Assembly (NCBI RefSeq): GCF_900215295.1
Contig: NZ_OCMF01000001.1
Coordinates: 62,001-126,000, forward strand
Source of the DNA: Salinimicrobium sediminis
GTDB taxonomy: Bacteria; Bacteroidota; Bacteroidia; Flavobacteriales; Flavobacteriaceae
Reading direction: 5' to 3'
DNA: 64,000 nt
Shown here: positions 27,875 to 35,967 of the stretch, piece after piece
Layout of the letters: every line of letters begins with the position of its first letter
Position numbering within the stretch: position 1 is the first letter of the stretch
The notes under the pieces: generated by a model
What the model saw: only the letters and a program-made list of their open reading frames with translations
Told to the model about the DNA's origin: nothing
Database searches by the model: none
Program-made: the position numbers and the translations under genes

Positions 27875-29155
27875 TTATATATCGGTTTTCAATTTCACTT
27901 CTGAAGGAAAATAAATTTGTCCCCAGTTTTTTTTCCAGTTCACAAAATATTCATTCCTTTCCTTCATTTCTATCTCAAAACTAATGGCTTCAAAGGCATG
28001 ATCTACTTCAGATAAGTGGGCATTTTTCAGGCTTCCTTTTGAGATGGTCAGGTTAATATAATAAGAGCCCGGTGCCAGGTTATGATCTGCAATCGTTAAA
28101 TTTATGGTACTTTCCTCCTGATGAACATAAATCTCTTCAGAGAAAAAAGAACCAATTTCCATATCTGAAAAGTTCATGATGGTACCGGTCAGGCAAACTG
28201 GAAAGGTGATATTCTTGTTCTTCCGTATCAGTACATCAAAACACATCCTGCTTCTTGTGTGAAGATCATTATGGGATGAACTTATACTCAAAAGCTCTAA
28301 GGCTCTGGAATTTTTATGCCGCCTATGAGACTCATTTATTTTATTTTGAATCTGCGGTATTCTCCTGTAATTAGAAAGATAATGATCAACACTTTCCCTG
28401 GCCTCGCCTGCAAAATCGACTTCACCATTGTGCAGCACCAGACCCCGTTGGCATAAGCTTTTCACGGCATCCATATTATGGCTCACAAAGAGGATGGTTC
28501 GCCCCGAATCACTGGAAAGGGTATTCATTTTTCCAATAGCTTTCTTTTGAAACTCGGCATCCCCCACGGCCAGCACTTCATCTACCACCAGGATATCAGG
28601 TTCTAAATGCGCGGCAACCGCAAAGCCCAATCTCACGGTCATACCGCTACTGTATCTCTTAACCGGAGTATCTATATAACGTTCACAACCCGAAAAATCA
28701 ATAATTTCATCAAGCTTGGTTTTAATTTCACGTTTAGTCATCCCTAAAACCGCGCCGTTCATAAATATGTTTTCTCTACCCGTAAGCTCCCTGTGAAAAC
28801 CTGTACCAACTTCCAATAGTGAAGAAATTCGACCTCTTACCTCAATAGATCCCGTGGTGGGCGCAGTGATCCTGGAAAGGATCTTTAATAAAGTGGATTT
28901 ACCTGCACCGTTCTTTCCAATAATCCCCAGGATCTCTCCAGGTTTTACTTCAAAATTTATATCCTTTAATGCCCATACGTAATCACCGGAAGCCTTCGTG
29001 TCCTGCCTGTTCTTCTCTCCAATTTTAATAAAGGGATCTTCTTTTCCTCTTTTAAGATACCACCAACGTTTTAGATCATGTCTAATATTACCGGTACCTA
29101 TCACACCCAGACGGTATTGCTTTGAGATATTTTCTGCTATTAAAATAGATTTCAT
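27875..29155 (-). CDS. Polysaccharide ABC exporter, ATP-binding protein (Wzt-like), copy 2
   Basis: A 426-residue ATPase, paralogue of the product of 22389-23675. Walker A is GKNGAGKST (residues 80-88), the YSSGM signature and VVDEVLAVGDAEF are the same, and the N-terminal 260 residues match copy 1 almost word for word. The C-terminal domain from about residue 265 is different in sequence from copy 1 and keeps a beta-rich character (for example INLTIADHNLAPGSYYINL). In Wzt such domains read out the end of the glycan chain, so the two copies may serve different chains or chain ends. It is 54 bases from the permease gene. Confidence 0.9.
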   Translation of the reverse strand: MKSILIAENISKQYRLGVIGTGNIRHDLKRWWYLKRGKEDPFIKIGEKNRQDTKASGDYVWALKDINFEVKPGEILGIIGKNGAGKSTLLKILSRITAPTTGSIEVRGRISSLLEVGTGFHRELTGRENIFMNGAVLGMTKREIKTKLDEIIDFSGCERYIDTPVKRYSSGMTVRLGFAVAAHLEPDILVVDEVLAVGDAEFQKKAIGKMNTLSSDSGRTILFVSHNMDAVKSLCQRGLVLHNGEVDFAGEARESVDHYLSNYRRIPQIQNKINESHRRHKNSRALELLSISSSHNDLHTRSRMCFDVLIRKNKNITFPVCLTGTIMNFSDMEIGSFFSEEIYVHQEESTINLTIADHNLAPGSYYINLTISKGSLKNAHLSEVDHAFEAISFEIEMKERNEYFVNWKKNWGQIYFPSEVKLKTDI

Positions 29156-29209
29156 TTAAAAATTTTGAGTCTCTTCTTGATTATAGGCTTACCCGTAATA
29201 TTCTGGTAT

Positions 29210-30070
29210 TTAAACAGTGTCAATAAATATCTTTTCAGACCTATTAAATAAAACTAAACCGGTCAAAAATAAAATTATTGAAAAGACAAAACTAAATACG
29301 AACCAGGCCCAGTTAAATGTTCCGGTGTTCAGAATAATATATCTAAAGCCCTCCATCACATGGGCTAATGGATTGTAATTAACAATCCATGCATATTCAG
29401 GAATTTTATTTTCCACTTCTTTAAGCGGATAAGGAACTGCTGAAATATATAATAATAAAGAGACTGCGAATCCTACTAAGAAACCAAAATCCCTGTATTT
29501 TATAGTCACTGATGAAACAATCAAGCCTAAACCCAAGCCTGATAAAGCCATTATTAGGATATAAACAGGTAATAAGAATAATTTTAAATTTGGATGAATA
29601 TGAAACCCCCCGGAAAGTAAAAAAATATACACGACTATCACTATACCCAGCTGAATGCCAAATTTAAAAAGCATTGTAATAACGCTGGCAATTGGGGTTA
29701 TTATACGTGGGAAATAAACCTTGCCAAAAATTTCCGCATTTGCCCGAAAGATATTTGAAGTACCAGTTAGACACTGAGAGAAATAATTCCAAGCGGTGAT
29801 CCCAACCAGATTGAACAGGAATGGAGGAACCTTACCAGTAGGAATTTCTGCAATATTATTGAAAACCAGGGTAAAGGTTAATGCGGTTAATAATGGCTGA
29901 ATTAAATACCATAGCGGACCAAGAATGGTTTGCTTATAAACTGTAATTATATCGCGTCTAACAAAAAGAAATAAGAGATCCCTGTACTTCCATATCTCTG
30001 GGAAATTTAGGTCTAGGAGTTTTCTCTTAGGCGTTATTCGATAATGTACTTGGTTACTAACTTTCCCCAA
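29210..30070 (-). CDS. Polysaccharide ABC exporter, permease (Wzm-like), copy 2
   Basis: A 286-residue ABC-2 type permease of exactly the same length as copy 1 and with the same landmarks, IITVYKQTILGPLWYLIQP, TGITAWNYFSQC-like GITAWNYFSQC and the ending SEKIFIDTV. About six membrane segments are visible. It pairs with the ATPase encoded immediately downstream. The stronger drift of DNA sequence than of protein between the two copies points to an old duplication or separate acquisition rather than a recent tandem copy. Confidence 0.9.
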   Translation of the reverse strand: MGKVSNQVHYRITPKRKLLDLNFPEIWKYRDLLFLFVRRDIITVYKQTILGPLWYLIQPLLTALTFTLVFNNIAEIPTGKVPPFLFNLVGITAWNYFSQCLTGTSNIFRANAEIFGKVYFPRIITPIASVITMLFKFGIQLGIVIVVYIFLLSGGFHIHPNLKLFLLPVYILIMALSGLGLGLIVSSVTIKYRDFGFLVGFAVSLLLYISAVPYPLKEVENKIPEYAWIVNYNPLAHVMEGFRYIILNTGTFNWAWFVFSFVFSIILFLTGLVLFNRSEKIFIDTV

Positions 30071-30191
30071 AAACTTGAAATTAATAAATCATCTTCATAT
30101 TGATATTCTAGAATATCTAATCACAAAATTATTATACGTATAAAAGTTTTCTAATTACCCTCTTATAGTAAAAAAAATCAAAAAAATTACT

Positions 30192-31019
30192 TCAATCCCT
30201 CCCCGTTAAGGATATAAAATTCCAAAAAAGAAATTTTAAAAAATTTTTAATGCTTGCTCTGTCTATACCTAAATTAAAACTGTAATAAACTCTGTTTACA
30301 AAACTTATTTCCTCCCTTAAGAGTCTTTTATACCAAAAATTTCGAACTACACTTTTCTCCTGAGAATTGCAGATATCAAAATGGTATTTTCTTTTATGAA
30401 AATTTATTGATGACCTAATCCACATATTATCAAATTTGCCTAAGGAGTAATGAATTATTGGAATTCTTGAAGTTACAAAATTCTCGAAATTTTCAGAAGC
30501 TCTTAAAGAAATGTCTAAATCATAAAAATGAAAACCTTCTATTTCTTCACTAAATTTTAATTCTTCCCATCTCTTCCTGGTCAGACTTAAAAATACTCCA
30601 TCTAAGGTTTTAACTTGTCTTAATTCATTTTTTGAAAAAAAATTGGTTGCTTGCTTTTCATTCCGTGGTATAAAATTATGTTTAAGTTGGTAGATTCCTG
30701 ATTCGAAACCAGTTGGTAATAAAAATTTTTTAGTTCCCCCAGCTAAACCAATGATACCAATATTTTCATTGGAATTATGAATCTGTAGTAACTCCAACCC
30801 CCAATTATTTTGAAGAAATTTTATATCTTCGTGGATAAACAACAAATGGTTAAACTTAGCTTTTTTAGCACCTTTGTTATAAGCAACCCCAATGCTCATT
30901 ATTCCTGGGTTGTTAATTCTTATGATTTCATAAGTAATATTACCAATAGTTTTTTTTATGTTTTCTTCTAATGAGAAAAACAGACCATCTTTAACAGAAG
31001 AAATGATTATGGTTATCAT
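30192..31019 (-). CDS. Glycosyltransferase, Glyco_tranf_2_5-like
   Basis: A 275-residue protein resembling the small GT-A-like family pfam13712. It begins MITIIISSVKDGLFF, has GVAYNKGAKKAKFNHLLFI (about 43-61) and then HED, which takes the place of the DXD metal site, and GIIGLAGG later. It lacks the classical GT2 opening VSVIIPTYN. It lies 13 bases before the FkbM gene and 121 bases upstream of the second permease. The base composition is noticeably AT-rich. Function as a sugar transferase is likely; donor unknown. Confidence 0.7.
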   Translation of the reverse strand: MITIIISSVKDGLFFSLEENIKKTIGNITYEIIRINNPGIMSIGVAYNKGAKKAKFNHLLFIHEDIKFLQNNWGLELLQIHNSNENIGIIGLAGGTKKFLLPTGFESGIYQLKHNFIPRNEKQATNFFSKNELRQVKTLDGVFLSLTRKRWEELKFSEEIEGFHFYDLDISLRASENFENFVTSRIPIIHYSLGKFDNMWIRSSINFHKRKYHFDICNSQEKSVVRNFWYKRLLREEISFVNRVYYSFNLGIDRASIKNFLKFLFWNFISLTGRD

Positions 31020-31032
31020 CTTGATAAGTCAT

Positions 31033-31839
31033 TCAATTTCTGTAGCCAAAAATATTAATGGCAAGATCAAACTTCTCACATGAGAGTGTATGATCTACAA
31101 AAGGTTTATTTCTGGAAAAAGATTCTTTTAAATGATACCTAAATCCACTTTGCTTTAAAAGATTTAAAATATCATCTAGATGTTGACCCTCATTATATGT
31201 GCTATGATATTCAATAAAGATATGATCAACAAGATATAATTTTTCTTCACAATCCTTCAAAACATCAAATTCCGAACCCTCAATGTCTAATTTTAGCATG
31301 TCGATCTTCTTGGTGAGGATTTCTTTTAACCTTACTGTTTCTACCCGAGTGGATTTTTGCCCTGAATATTCCTTGTTTAGACGCCCTCCCAAACCTTTAT
31401 CCGTATAAAAATCCAAAGAGGATTCACTAATCCATACAGCCTTCTCTTCTAAATGAACATTCTCCAGGATTTGGGATTTCATGTTTTTTTTAAGAAAAGG
31501 AAACACATAGGAATCTGGTTCAAAAGCTATGACCATTGCATCTGGGTAATACTTAGAAAAAAATAAAGTGCTTAAACCCATATTAGCTCCACAATCAATG
31601 ATAGTGGGATTTTTACTTACTGGTTTAAATTGATAAATTTTTTTCTGAAAAATTTCTCTATAGGAATCATAAAAGGCTCTACCATGATGATAAAAAAAAT
31701 TATTGTTAAACAGTAAGATTTGTCCAGCATTTTTTCTTTTGGTACAAATTAAACTTTTTTGGAAAGTGTTATACCATAGATAATATTTAGTATCCCTAAA
31801 AATCTTTTTCGCAACTTTCCGCATCCATAGTTTACTCAC
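31033..31839 (-). CDS. FkbM family methyltransferase
   Basis: A 268-residue methyltransferase with IIDCGANMGLSTLFF (residues 80-94), IAFEPDSYVF (104-113) and MLKLDIEGSEF, all FkbM signatures, and the late block HIFIEYHSTYNEGQHLDDIL. It resembles the C-terminal domain of the fusion protein at 20037-21734 and the decayed copies at 33.1-35.9 kb, for example in the shared EYHS or EYHH block. It would O-methylate a sugar. A 175-base gap separates it from the sulfotransferase gene. Confidence 0.88.
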   Translation of the reverse strand: MSKLWMRKVAKKIFRDTKYYLWYNTFQKSLICTKRKNAGQILLFNNNFFYHHGRAFYDSYREIFQKKIYQFKPVSKNPTIIDCGANMGLSTLFFSKYYPDAMVIAFEPDSYVFPFLKKNMKSQILENVHLEEKAVWISESSLDFYTDKGLGGRLNKEYSGQKSTRVETVRLKEILTKKIDMLKLDIEGSEFDVLKDCEEKLYLVDHIFIEYHSTYNEGQHLDDILNLLKQSGFRYHLKESFSRNKPFVDHTLSCEKFDLAINIFGYRN

Positions 31840-32014
31840 ACCTTAAACTTTTAGATAATTAATTTAATACATTTTATTAATGCTTAATTTCTGTTAGAAG
31901 GAAGATTAAATAACTCTTTTCCTGCATTTTTTTAATAATTTTTTCACCTGATGACCAAAATTTATGTATTAATTGGAAATATTTTCAAATTTTCGTTTAA
32001 GGAGGTAACAGATT

Positions 32015-32842
32015 TTAGTAACTAATGCCCGTTAACTTAAACAATTCTTCATTTGCATTCGAATAAAGAGAATTAAGCATTTTTTCAGTTTCAACAGGCA
32101 TAGTTTCTATATAATTTCCTTTAAAAATTTCTACGTTATGAAATCTTTCCCAATCAAAACTCTGGATTTTAAAAAACTCAGCAATTTCGATTAACTTTTC
32201 TGAAGTATTTTTTTTTAAATCTTCATTCTTAATAACAAGAAAATTATCACCAAAGAACCTTTGGAAAATTTTAATCCCCTTATAATACTCCCCCATCTTA
32301 ATAATATCACATGCTATTTTCTGATTTTTATTAATAACAGCCAATTCGTTTTCAACATAAAGGTTAAAATCCTGATACTCTTTTTTAGTTCGGGAAATAG
32401 CTAAAGGTTTTCTGCCTGTTTTATTTTTCATCCATTCAAACCACCATTCATCACCTTTTTCGAAATATCTTTTTCTATACATATTCCACGCACTAAATGC
32501 TCTATCTGTTGGATTACGCACTAAACAGATCAATTTTATTTTAGGATTATAGGTATAGATTCTTTTAGCTGTTTCGGTTATATCTTCATCAGTCAGATAA
32601 GTTGGAGATGATTCCATAAATTTGACATTTCTATACCAATCTTTAATTGATCTTTTCAGAGAGTTATCCTTTCCAAAATGTGAATGGTAATAATTAAAAC
32701 CTTTTTCATACACGTGCCTATAATTAAAAAAATCTGTTTCCTTAGGATTGGAAGTTTTTACTTGAGGATGATGTTTCATAAATTTATGAACAGCAGTTGT
32801 ACCACACTTTTGTCCTCCGACAACAATAAAGTTCACCTTCAT
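32015..32842 (-). CDS. Sulfotransferase (heparan sulfate sulfotransferase-like)
   Basis: A 275-residue sulfotransferase. The PAPS 5' loop is VVGGQKCGTTAVHKFM (residues 7-22) and the 3'-phosphate site is LVRNPTDRAFSAWNMY, with R109 and S117. The KxGTT loop, PKETDFF and RNPxDRAxS pattern place it near eukaryote-like heparan/NDST and bacterial NodH-type enzymes, so it most likely sulfates a sugar. It is a soluble protein and the first gene of the minus-strand run after the plus-strand island, with a 300-base non-coding stretch in front. Acceptor unknown. Confidence 0.85.
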   Translation of the reverse strand: MKVNFIVVGGQKCGTTAVHKFMKHHPQVKTSNPKETDFFNYRHVYEKGFNYYHSHFGKDNSLKRSIKDWYRNVKFMESSPTYLTDEDITETAKRIYTYNPKIKLICLVRNPTDRAFSAWNMYRKRYFEKGDEWWFEWMKNKTGRKPLAISRTKKEYQDFNLYVENELAVINKNQKIACDIIKMGEYYKGIKIFQRFFGDNFLVIKNEDLKKNTSEKLIEIAEFFKIQSFDWERFHNVEIFKGNYIETMPVETEKMLNSLYSNANEELFKLTGISY

Positions 32843-33140
32843 ATCAACTGATATTTATATTCTAATAAGAAAAATTTATTTAGTTTTAAACCTTGTCCTT
32901 CAACAGAAACGTAGGGGTTGATATTTTAAATAATGGCATAACAGGCAGGTTGTTATTGAAAAACAAACCGAAATTTTGCCAAATATAGACAATTTCCGTG
33001 TGCAGATTATATTGGAGTGAACCTATGTAAGACCATCTTGTTATGAATGAAATAAAACAGAAGAATTCAACAGGATGAGTACCTAAGTTTTTAGGTGACA
33101 ATTTTTAGCTGCTAATTTTACGAAAGGAAAAAATATTAAG
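32843..33140. other. AT-rich intergenic stretch between divergent units
   Basis: About 300 bases between the sulfotransferase start and the decayed FkbM gene. It is AT-rich. A 71-codon minus-strand frame (32886-33101) has no recognisable family and is not supported. No clear TAnnTTTG box was found for the sulfotransferase gene. Confidence 0.5.
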
Positions 33141-33572
33141 GTGATTTTAGCAAAAAAAGTGATAAAAAATAAAATTAACCTTTTGTATAAAAATTTTATA
33201 AAGTCTGAATTATCCGAAATATTTTCAGAAATAGCATCATTATCCATGGTTCTGAATCGCCTGGAGAAAAAGTATGATTTATCACAAACAGGAGCTCACA
33301 TTACGGAAACTATAATGGGATATAAATAATACCAGCCTATAGCTATTCACTTTAAATTTCTTAATAAATGAGATTTTCATTGCTGGTGAATACTCCTTTA
33401 ATAGTCTCAAGAAGAATTCGAAGATATTTGATTGTGGGGCAAATATTGGTATCCCAATCTTGTGCTTTAAGAAAATATTGCCAAACTGCAGGATAATAGC
33501 TTTTGAACCAAATCAATTCCCTTTAAACTACTCAAACAAGATATAAAAGAATATTACCTTTATTATTTATAT
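33141..33572 (+). pseudogene. Decayed FkbM methyltransferase gene, copy 1 (truncated)
   Basis: Three frame segments in order rebuild the N-terminal half of an FkbM methyltransferase. The first (33141-33329) encodes SEIASLSMVLNRLEKKYD and ends in GYK-stop. The second (about 33342-33540) encodes NEIFIAGEYSFNSLKKN, IFDCGANIGIPILCFKK and IIAFEPNQFP. A one-base loss in the run near 33524-33527 shifts to FKLLKQDIKEYY. Then the gene ends, just before the fucosyltransferase start; the LDVEG half is missing. The wording parallels copy 2 at 35098-35931 throughout. Confidence 0.75.
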
Positions 33573-33588
33573 TAAACCAATAGTGATA

Positions 33589-34521
33589 ATGAACACCTTA
33601 AAATTAAACTTTTCTGACTTTTGGCCAGGATTTAATAAGCACGATAATTATTTTATAAATTTATTAAGAAAGTATTATGATGTTCAAATTGTTGAGGATC
33701 CAGAGGTACTTATTTATTCCTGTTATAGCTTCAATTTTTTAAAATATAATTGTCATAAGATATTTTTTGCCCCTGAGAATGTTCGTCCAAATTACAACGA
33801 ATGTGATTTCAGTTTCAGTTTTGATTATAGTGAGGCTAAAGGGAATAATTATAGGCTTCCATTATTTATCCTCTACGGCAATGTGGAGAAATTAATTGAG
33901 GAAAAAAATATTGATCAGATTTCTTCCGAAAAGAATAAGTTTTGCAATATGTTGGTAAGTAATCCCCGGGGAAAAGAGAGAAATCAATTTTTTCATCTTC
34001 TATCAGAATACAAAAAAGTAGATTCGGGAGGTAAATTTCTCAACAATATTGGATCTCGGGTCAAAAACCGGTTCCACTTTATAGAGCCGTACAAATTCAC
34101 TTTAGCCTTTGAAAATTCTTCTTATCCTGGCTATACTACAGAGAAAATTTTTGAACCTATGAAAGTTAATTCAATTCCTATATATTGGGGAAACCCTAAG
34201 GTGGACACCGATTTTAATCCAAAAAGTTTTGTGAATGTACATGATTATGACAATTTCAATAATGCCATTGATGCAATTAAAGAAATTGATCAAAACGAGA
34301 ACATATATAAAATTTATCTAAAAGAGCCATATTTTAAGGGAAATGAAATACCAAAAGAGTTCACCAATGAAGTTGTATTAGGTAAATTTATTGATGTAAT
34401 TTCTTCTTTTAAGAAAACAAATCCTGTTTTAAATAGAAGAGACAAGCTATTTCTAGGCTACTCAAACATGGTTAGAAAACGTTTTCTGAATAAGTTCATT
34501 TTTGAGAAACGTATATATTGA
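33589..34521 (+). CDS. GT10 alpha-1,3-fucosyltransferase-like
   Basis: A protein of 310 residues from the ATG at 33589. It matches the bacterial alpha-1,3/4-fucosyltransferase family GT10: FTLAFENSSYPGYTTEKIF (residues about 170-188) is the hallmark donor-binding block, followed by PIYWGNP. Upstream PENVRPNYNECDFSFSFDY also fits the family. It would transfer L-fucose from GDP-fucose, and the same locus encodes Gmd and Fcl, which make that donor. It is on the opposite strand to most of the locus and sits between two decayed FkbM genes. The C-terminal ends of this family are variable, consistent with the basic tail here. A perfect 12-bp inverted repeat follows its stop. Confidence 0.85.
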   Translation: MNTLKLNFSDFWPGFNKHDNYFINLLRKYYDVQIVEDPEVLIYSCYSFNFLKYNCHKIFFAPENVRPNYNECDFSFSFDYSEAKGNNYRLPLFILYGNVEKLIEEKNIDQISSEKNKFCNMLVSNPRGKERNQFFHLLSEYKKVDSGGKFLNNIGSRVKNRFHFIEPYKFTLAFENSSYPGYTTEKIFEPMKVNSIPIYWGNPKVDTDFNPKSFVNVHDYDNFNNAIDAIKEIDQNENIYKIYLKEPYFKGNEIPKEFTNEVVLGKFIDVISSFKKTNPVLNRRDKLFLGYSNMVRKRFLNKFIFEKRIY

Positions 34522-35097
34522 ATAATTTCTAAAAGACTAGGAAAATCCCTGGCTAGTCAAAATCTCCAGTGTGGGCAAGATTTTGATTTTATTTAAAAGC
34601 TTTTTTAGAAGCTTTTAAATTTCAGCTCTCATTTTTAGTCATCCCGTGGGTTGTTATTCCCGGCAGAATTTAGAAGATTCAAAAAGTCAGCAAAACACCA
34701 ATTCCCCAAATCAAACTTAATAATAAAGCTGAGTTATCCAGATCTAATAATTGCTTTGGTGTTTAGCATCTATATTTCTATTACACAATCCTATCTATTA
34801 GCGCCTTAGTTACATTTTCGATTTCAAAATTATCTTTTAATCAGTATGCTAATTTTCAGTAAAATGCAACGTTTTTATCACTTACAGAGGATCGGACCAT
34901 TGTGAAGGCTATAAAAACTGTTTCATTGAAATTGATTTCAATAAGACTGTCCTTGGAATTTTGTGTTACAAATATTAAGTAAGATGCTTAAAAAGCAATT
35001 ATTTTCTTGGGTAGATCTGGTTTTCAGAAATATGAGTTCCAAAATTTTCAAGATAACAGAATGTCCCATATACATTTAAACATAGCATCGAAAAAAT
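34522..35097. other. Non-coding, AT-rich stretch between the fucosyltransferase and the second decayed FkbM gene
   Basis: Apart from the hairpin at 34591-34620, I see no supported gene. Frames on both strands are short and broken. It may be decayed coding sequence whose family I cannot recognise. Confidence 0.5.
34591..34620 (+). terminator. Perfect 12-bp inverted repeat after the fucosyltransferase
   Basis: ATTTAAAAGCTT (34591-34602), a six-base loop TTTTAG, then AAGCTTTTAAAT (34609-34620) form a perfect hairpin 70 bases after the fucosyltransferase stop codon. The stem is AT-rich and no strong T-run follows, so termination is likely but not certain. Confidence 0.5.
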
Positions 35098-35931
35098 GAT
35101 GAAATTTATTGTTGACAATTTTTAAAGAAGCTTTCTAAAGTCAAAATTAACTCACAAATTTTTAGAGAAAGTATCTTTATTTCTGGCCCTAAATCGACTA
35201 CACAAAAAATCACAAATACCAAAAAAAAAAAAAACAATCATTTCTGAAAAAATACAGGGTTATAAAATCTATGCCTACCGCCATTCCACTTTATTTTATT
35301 TGGTGAATGAAATTTTTATTGCCGGTGAGTACTCATTCCGAACTACATTAAAAAAACCTTTGATAATTGATTGCGGTGCAAATATTGGAATCTCTGTTTT
35401 GTATTTTAAAAAAATTCTACCCAAGTGTAGAATTATGGGTTTGAACCAAATCCATATTCCTTTAAACTGCTGACTCAGAATATTAGAGCAAATAATATTA
35501 CCGGTGTAGAGACATATGAAGCAGCCTTGTATAGTGAAGAAAAAGCTATACCATTTTTTATTCCTGAAGATATTGGAACCGCCAGTGCGTTTATAAGGAG
35601 CGACCGCGGAGGGAAACAAATGTTGGAGGTCCAAACAATGAGATTATCTACCTTCTTAAAAGAATTAGACTCTGTAGACTTAGTGAAAATGGATGTTGAG
35701 GGCGCAGAAAGCCTGATTGTTAAAGATCTGGTGGAAACCTCAACCATAAGTAAGGTGAAGAATCACTATATTGAATATCATCACAACCTGAAAACTGATA
35801 AGTCAAGCCTTTCCTCTTTTCTAAAAGATTTTGAAAATAATAGATATTCTTACAAGATTAGGGGAAGCTTCAGAAATCAGAAGGGTAGGCGCTTTCAGAA
35901 TATATTTTTTCATTTCTTCAGGGAAAAATAA
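35098..35931 (+). pseudogene. Decayed FkbM methyltransferase gene, copy 2 (frameshifted)
   Basis: Frame segment 1 (about 35140-35440) encodes LALNRLHKK, then IQGYKIYAYRHSTLFYLVNE, IFIAGEYSFRTTLKKP, IIDCGANIGISVLYFKK and KCRIMG. One base is missing near 35437-35440; in the shifted frame the protein continues FEPNPYSFKLLTQNI and then IRANNITGVETYEAALYS and the open frame to 35931 with LVKMDVEGAESLIV and YIEYHHNL. So all FkbM blocks are present but split. The very N-terminus is also uncertain: an in-frame stop lies near 35118-35120 and a poly-A run of 14 lies at 35221-35234. No product is expected unless the shift is a sequencing error. Confidence 0.8.
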
Positions 35932-35967
35932 TCCTCTCTTCTACAAATTTCTCTATTCCAGGCTTAA

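Noticed and set aside
32886-33101. A 71-codon minus-strand frame in the gap upstream of the sulfotransferase gene
   Set aside because: No family resemblance, no start context, and the composition (many Phe, Ile, Asn) fits random AT-rich DNA.
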